From Sisyra terminalis (taxonomy: Eukaryota > Arthropoda > Insecta > Neuroptera > Sisyridae): a stretch of 64,000 nucleotides of DNA. A program made the translations under genes and the position numbers. This document shows, piece after piece, positions 59,111-64,000 of the stretch. The notes under the pieces were generated by a model that worked only from the letters and a program-made list of their open reading frames with translations, was not told the origin of the DNA and searched no databases. Numbering within the stretch: position 1 is the stretch's first letter; every line of letters begins with the position of its first letter. Where the stretch lies: positions 45,891,050 through 45,955,049 of the forward strand of contig OY292277.1 of NCBI GenBank assembly GCA_958496175.1, read 5' to 3'.

Positions 59111-62100
59111 GTAGCGACTGCGAGATAAAACGTGAAAAGGTAATTTTTAAGGGTTGCAATCTGAAAGCAGGTTAAATATTTAATTTGACGGGCCATCTAG
59201 ATAACCCAGTTACCGATTTTTGCCATGAAAATGACCCCTGTTTATTATTAAGTGCATATAAAAAGCATCTCCAAGTTGGGAATCAGTGAATGCAGCAGCC
59301 TAATCTGTTATTCTATAAATATGAGCTTTCATTACCTACATAACATCGTATCGTATGCATTTAGAGGCAATAAGTTTGCCACGTCATAAGCACAAACGAG
59401 GATAACATTATCCTTTTATTAAAGGAATAAAATACAGATAGATATATACATATATATATATATAGAAAGGATATGAGTAGGTATGTACATGTGTACGTAC
59501 ATTGACTAAACAAACGGCAAAGAAAATCAGCACAAAACAGAGATCAAGTGAACAAAGAGCGTTTCGCAGCACTTGGTGGTGGATATTATGGTGGAGGCGC
59601 AACTAAATTTGTCTGAAAGGAAATTACAGATATCTCTCTACATTACCATTATTTGCAGACGGTAATAGTTACAAAACATCCGTTTCAATGTTGATGACGA
59701 TCTCATCCCCTTTATTCCCATTACTACCCCCGTCAGTCTATCCGTCTTTATCTGTTCCATTTGCACAATATCAATAGTCAAGGAAACTGTTTTTCTCGAT
59801 TCAAAAATAGATTTGTTTTGCTTTTTCTTCGCGCCATCTTCTAGAGTTGTATTCAACGTACAATCAATTTCTCAGTCTTATCCCCTAAATCACCCTCTTA
59901 CGTACCAAAAGCGCGCCCTCTTGCGACATGATGGACTACGTGTTTTCTACGTCATTTTTTTTCCCCCGTTCGTGTCACTTGACTAGCGTCAATATTATGA
60001 GCTTTTTAAAAAGCTCTTCAACATTTTTCCAATAATTCATATTGCACTTTTCACGCGTACGCTAATAATAAAAGGTTATGAACGAAAAAGCTCCGTGCGC
60101 AAAGCTCAACTCTCCTTACATAACTCAAGCGTATTCTTTAACTTTTTCCCTCCAAAAAGCGGCACTATTTTATATTTTACTAACGTTTAACGTCACATTC
60201 TTTCCCATACTGTTGCTATCCTTGTCGGGAGCATCGAAAAATCGATGTAATAATAAAGGGATAATATATAAATGTATATTTCTCGGTTTTTCTTTGGGAC
60301 ACAGAAGAAAAAAAGCTTACAATGTTTTATGGGTGGTTCGATTTTTGCGGTTGGCTCGAATAAGTTTTCATTTTGTCATTTTTCATCATGTGGATGGGGT
60401 TGGAACATTTGGATATCGAAATAGATGTGGTCTTTATTTTTAAGAAGAAAAAAAAGGTCCATTTTGTTCGCGTTCTTTGTCTGGCCACATTTTTTTCCAT
60501 ACTTCAAAAGTCATTTTAAATCACGATAAAAGCCACCTATTTCTTCCTCAATGGAAAAACAAAAGACGACGAGTCGCGCTTCATTTGTTTCTGTCTTTGT
60601 TTTAAGTTTGTTTTTTTTTTCGCCCCGATGGTGGAGGCGCAGTGTAACGTATCATAAAGAACAATTTATATGTGTTTGTGTTTGTATTTACACGTTTATT
60701 TGTAAATATGTACGTATTGTAGATGGAGCTTTCTTGTATTTATGTTACGAGTGTCTCATAACCTCACATTTGAATAGATAACCATAAATTTATCGGGTCC
60801 TTCACATAAGTTTAGTGGCGGATTTTTTATTTTTAGTTTGCTGAATTTTTGAAGACAATTTATCTATTTGTACTTGAAAACAGTGGTCTTTGTTTAATTA
60901 ACTTACTTATATTAAATCGAAAGCTTTAGCCTGATCTACTATAATTCATCAACTATATAAATGCTATCCCTACAGCAAGAAAATTACCATTTCATTACAG
61001 AACCCTAATTAAGTGGCCACGAAACTATTTTTTCCTCTTATATATCCTTAATTGTAGTTTTTTCTGACTAGTAAAAGAATTTGACATGGTTTTCGTCTTT
61101 CAATCCAAACCATGCTTTTATATAAAAGCTCTTTCCATTATTGATTTTTTGCTTTTGAGTTTTTCTAGTATTCCAAAGCTAAGTGAAAGAATGAAATGCG
61201 ATCTAATATGAAGCTATATTAAATATTTATAAAGCACTTACATATGATACATGTAGATGAAGTAAGTTTCGCCCGTCTTTTCTTCTTCTGACTAGAACGA
61301 GCTTTTCCACGGAGTGTAAGAAATAAAACCAACTCCCCCTTCCTTCCCCCCAACGACTCGTCCCATCGCGTCAACATCAACTTTTGTCTATTATTAGTCT
61401 TTTCCACATGCACACGAAAGTGGAAAAGCTCGTATGTTACATATACATAGTTATCCTACCCGGCGCCTCCACCATCCAACAAAAATATGTGTTTGTATTA
61501 ATATTTATCATATATACACGTCGACGTTAGTGCGCAAAGTCTGAGTGAAATGAAATTTTCATTTTGACATTCTTTTTATTATAAGAAACAAAAATAAAAT
61601 AGTAAAAAAAAAACGTAAACTTTTCCATATTTATACTGTCTTGAGAAGTTGAAGCTTTGAAGCTCCCAAAGAAACAAAAAAAAGAAGTGATATTTAAATG
61701 AAATTTGAATAGGTTTTTTGGCATTGAACGAGCAAACCGTAAAGCTCTACAATTTATCAAATTGATCGTCGCTTGTTTTTGTTAGAAATAAGCTCGCCTT
61801 CACTCACCGGTATCAATTTAATTTAAACTTGAGTACCACTCGATTAATTTAAATATTGAAAGAAGATCTTAAACATTGTGAATTACATTTGTAATACACT
61901 CGACAACTAATTAATCTTGTGAAAAGCCCGCATCGGGTGTGAGATGAGCTTTTCAAGCACAATTAAATAAATTGTCTTCAAAAATTCATCAAATTAAAAA
62001 TCTAGTGTGGACACCGCTTGACTTCCTTCTGGTTAATTAAATTTTGGTTAGTTGTTAACTTAATTGTTACCAAGAAAAATTGTATTGTTTACCTAAGTTT

Positions 62101-62111
62101 ATATATTCTAT
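59111..62111. other. Unique island, no gene recognised
   Basis: Balanced composition at about 59.6-61.5 kb. A 121-codon plus ORF at 60.08-60.44 kb is the longest in this stretch but has no domain, and neighbouring ORFs on both strands overlap one another. TAAGGGTTG occurs at 59148-59156. The 11-mer GGTGGAGGCGC occurs at 59590, 60630 and, inverted, at 61463. A small TA run lies at about 59449-59462. Confidence 0.35.
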
Positions 62112-62439
62112 TTAGGGCCGGTATTTTCACTTTAATATAGGTAGGCTTTATCTCCAAGATAAATATGTAATAGATCAAATTTGATTTGTAAGATAAATAA
62201 AAAACTATATTTTCAACCAAAATAAACCTCTGGTTAGCTATTTGTATGGTATCTTATAAAATTGAATAGTACAGTAATGAACACCCATGAGAAAGCTAGG
62301 GGAGAAAACAATATCTTGATAAACAAAGATAAATTGATAGCAGAATTAAAGACGTTAGAAAGACACCATTCTTGAGTAAAAAATTTGAAGAATTAAAAAT
62401 ATAAAACTATATCTATATACTTAATAGACTGATTCAAAA

Positions 62440-62989
62440 AAAATATGATTTTTTTTTCTTAATTATATCAAAAATATTGTTGGGAATGACAAAAATAAAA
62501 TCCTGTGAAAGTTTAAGCGCTTAATATTAATATTAAGAGGTGCCGCATTGCAATTTTCGATTTTCCATTTAAATAATATGGGAACAATATTCTCATGCAC
62601 TTTGGAACTTTATAACTCACGTTGGTGACAATATTTTGGAATAACCTAGGTATATTCTTGTAGAAAATTGAACTATCTACAAAAAAGGTCTCGTGCAAGT
62701 TTTTGATATATTTATTCCTTCAAAAGTTATTCGAGGTCAAAGTTGAACTAAAGAGAAATTTTAATATTTTTTCAATTTTTTGACGCAACCATCAATTTTA
62801 TGAGAAAATTTTATAGGACATTTTTTTAGAGCACTTTTTTTCCTATAACTTATCTCTATAAAAAGTTTTTGATATTTTTCACAGGTCCTAAGTTATTTGC
62901 ATTAAACTGAAAATTCCCTGAACATAAAAATATTTTTTTTTTATTTTAATTTAATAACTTAGGACCTGTGAAAAATATCATAAACTTTT
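62440..62989. repeat. Fold-back-family fragment with inverted repeat
   Basis: Positions 62440-62560 share ATATCAAAAATATTGTT, AATGACAAAAA and CTTAATATTAATATTAAGAGG with the palindrome at 13010-13995. A phrase near 62678 (TCTACAAAAAAGGTCTC) matches both that element and 45441-46344. Further right, arms 62861-62898 and 62953-62989 are almost perfect inverted complements (TTTTTCACAGGTCCTAAG). Confidence 0.7.
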
Positions 62990-62998
62990 ATTTATTTA

Positions 62999-63190
62999 TC
63001 GTTGTAAATACTGGCTTTTTAACAAGATTTTTAACAAGATAACCGAGTGAGTACGCTAGTGGTAATTATACTGACACATACTTGCAATATGACTGTCATA
63101 CTGTCAAGTATGTGTCAGTATAATTAACACTAGCGTACTCACTCGTTTATCTTGTTAAAAATCTTGTTAAAAAGCCAGTATTTACAACGA
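62999..63190. mobile_element. 192-bp near-perfect palindrome
   Basis: The left arm 62999-63085 and right arm 63105-63190 are reverse complements with only a few differences. Each contains the direct duplet AACAAGATTTTTAACAAGAT and GTGAGTACGCTAGTG, ending inward at ACTGACACATACTTG. The centre is about 19 bp. High arm identity suggests it is younger than the surrounding palindromes. It does not encode protein. Confidence 0.85.
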
Positions 63191-63205
63191 GTATGTTAAC
63201 CTCAA

Positions 63206-63258
63206 AAATTATCATGAAGAAGTTGGAAATAAATACCAACGAAACGTTGAGATAATTT
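63206..63258 (+). ncRNA. Hammerhead relic downstream of the palindrome
   Basis: A perfect 8-bp outer stem AAAUUAUC/GAUAAUUU encloses AUGAAGAAG (core changed from CUGAUGAAG at two positions), stem II GUUGG/CCAAC with a 9-base loop, GAAA and the palindromic stem III ACGU. Stem II pairing and stem III are kept although the catalytic box is altered, so the RNA shape outlasted the activity. Confidence 0.55.
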
Positions 63259-63656
63259 CAAACTTTAACATCTTCTTATTTGAGTCCAAGTTCCCAAGAA
63301 CATTATTAATTATTTACCACACCATGGATGAGAGCAGTCAGGATTTAGCAAATAAATTCGTAAATCTTCAAAAAGACAAAAAATTCTTGACACTTCTTTG
63401 TATATTTTTTTTTCGCTAAAGTTTACAATAAAGCTTATAATGTGCAAAAGCAATAAGGCAACGTATGCTCCATCTATTATATAAAGTAAGTATTCGGAAG
63501 GCTGAGTACTTAATAAACAATCTAAAAGATAGTTTAATTTTATCCTGAAGATATGGCTATTCTGATGTGAAAATACACATGGTTTCTCTATCTTTCGGAT
63601 AAAATTTAATCTGGAAGATAAATATCACTATCTAGATGTGAAAATATCGACCCTTA

Positions 63657-64000
63657 AAGAATAATATTCGTGAAAATGTTTTGAATCTTTATTAATTCAA
63701 TCATCTTCAAATTAGGTTCTTTAAAAAACTTTTTGGTGCTTAAAATACACAAATTAAATTAAATGGAGTTGTTTGGTTATATTTATTTTACGCCTAATTA
63801 CTTGTACAATAAAACGGAAAGTAATTATTGGTTGAAAAAAAAAAAAAAGATGAGGATCGTTTCAAGGTTTGGTTTTGTTTGTCAGAATTGCCAGGAAGAG
63901 TGTGTGTAAAACAAAAGCAAATCGAGAACGATGAAGAGGCAAATAAAGAAAGGGGGGGATGGTGTGGGATTGGGAAATGGGATATGGGGATGGGGTAAGT
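63657..64000. other. Sequence to window end, no gene recognised
   Basis: AT-rich, with a poly-A run at about 63834-63849, then a purine-rich stretch (GAAGAGGCAAATAAAGAAAG, GGGGGGATGG) to the window edge. Confidence 0.4.

Larger units (their letters stand above)
62115..63653. mobile_element. PIF/Harbinger-type MITE with nested insertions
   Basis: Ends GGGCCGGTATTTTCAC and the complement of GGGTCGATATTTTCAC are flanked by TTA on both sides (62112-62114 and 63654-63656), a Harbinger-type duplication. Subterminal DNA at both ends is rich in AGATAAA and TATCT words, shared within the family. The 1.54-kb length is large for a MITE because at least two other palindromic elements and a hammerhead relic lie inside. 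No transposase is encoded. Confidence 0.8.

Noticed and set aside
60078..60443. 121-codon plus ORF as a gene
   Set aside because: It reads like translated non-coding DNA, with no domain or exon context. The TTT/ATT-rich composition gives apparent hydrophobic runs.
1..64000. tRNA, rRNA, CRISPR arrays, bacterial operons or telomeric repeats
   Set aside because: No A/B-box pair, rRNA core, regularly spaced repeats, Shine-Dalgarno-led gene clusters or TTAGG arrays were seen. The retroelement content shows nuclear insect DNA.

Overview
This window looks like AT-rich nuclear DNA from an insect. It carries degraded Jockey, RTE and I/R1-type LINEs, a Penelope-like element, mariner, hAT, Helitron and PIF/Harbinger-type MITE sequence, a mix typical of insect genomes. 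I could not fix the order or species. I found no host protein-coding exon, rRNA, tRNA or CRISPR array. The long ORFs are chance ORFs or transposon relics. The window is best read as intergenic DNA or the inside of a very large intron, with more GC-balanced unique islands (about 10.7-11.5, 18.2-18.8, 23.7-24.4, 28.1-30.6, 39.8-40.4, 41.6-45.3, 50.1-50.8, 52.7-54.8 and 59.8-61.5 kb) between AT-rich repeat beds.

Layout. 0.26-0.86 kb: fold-back element with an inverted pair of hammerhead-ribozyme motifs. 2.5-3.35 kb: diverged ~440-bp tandem duplication. 3.84-4.05 kb: hAT MITE. 4.5-4.7 kb: RTE 3' relic. 6.6-7.0 kb: short TIR MITE and a second hammerhead fold-back. 9.7-10.07 kb: MITE. 13.0-14.0 kb: ~1-kb palindrome. 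16.55-18.06 kb: Penelope-like element with GIY-YIG domain and 3' hammerhead, split by an antisense RTE fragment. 21.2-21.8 kb: decayed CxxH-type transposase. 24.8-27.7 kb: Jockey relic invaded by a hAT-like element and ending at a (TA)n tract. 31.2-31.9 kb: Helitron DUF6570 relic. 33.86-34.54 kb: TTA-flanked MITE. 35.7-38.3 kb: two mariner-type TIR elements, the second containing a Jockey fragment. 40.5-41.2 kb: ~326-bp tandem array. 45.4-46.3 kb: TTA-flanked fold-back. 46.9-48.7 kb: antisense Jockey and RTE relics. 48.9-49.2 kb: second hAT MITE copy. 49.4-51.9 kb: degenerate hammerhead-tail copies. 52.17-52.25 kb: miRNA-precursor-sized hairpin. 56.7-57.8 kb: antisense I/R1-like LINE with RNase H. 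58.7-59.1 kb: ~193-bp tandem duplication. 62.1-63.65 kb: TTA-flanked MITE holding nested palindromes and another hammerhead relic.

The strongest unusual theme is a dispersed set of type I hammerhead-like motifs. Some lie in inverted pairs inside fold-back elements, and one sits just downstream of a Penelope GIY-YIG reading frame. Stem II differs between copies but stays paired, and every copy has a self-complementary stem III (ACGU, ACGCGU or AUACGUAU). That is the arrangement known for Penelope-like elements, where ribozymes are thought to act as dimers. The inverted-pair fold-back form is the part most worth checking as possibly undescribed. A second theme is strong enrichment of two nonamers, AAGGGATGA (15 sites on both strands) and CAACCCTTA (10 sites), mostly in the unique islands.
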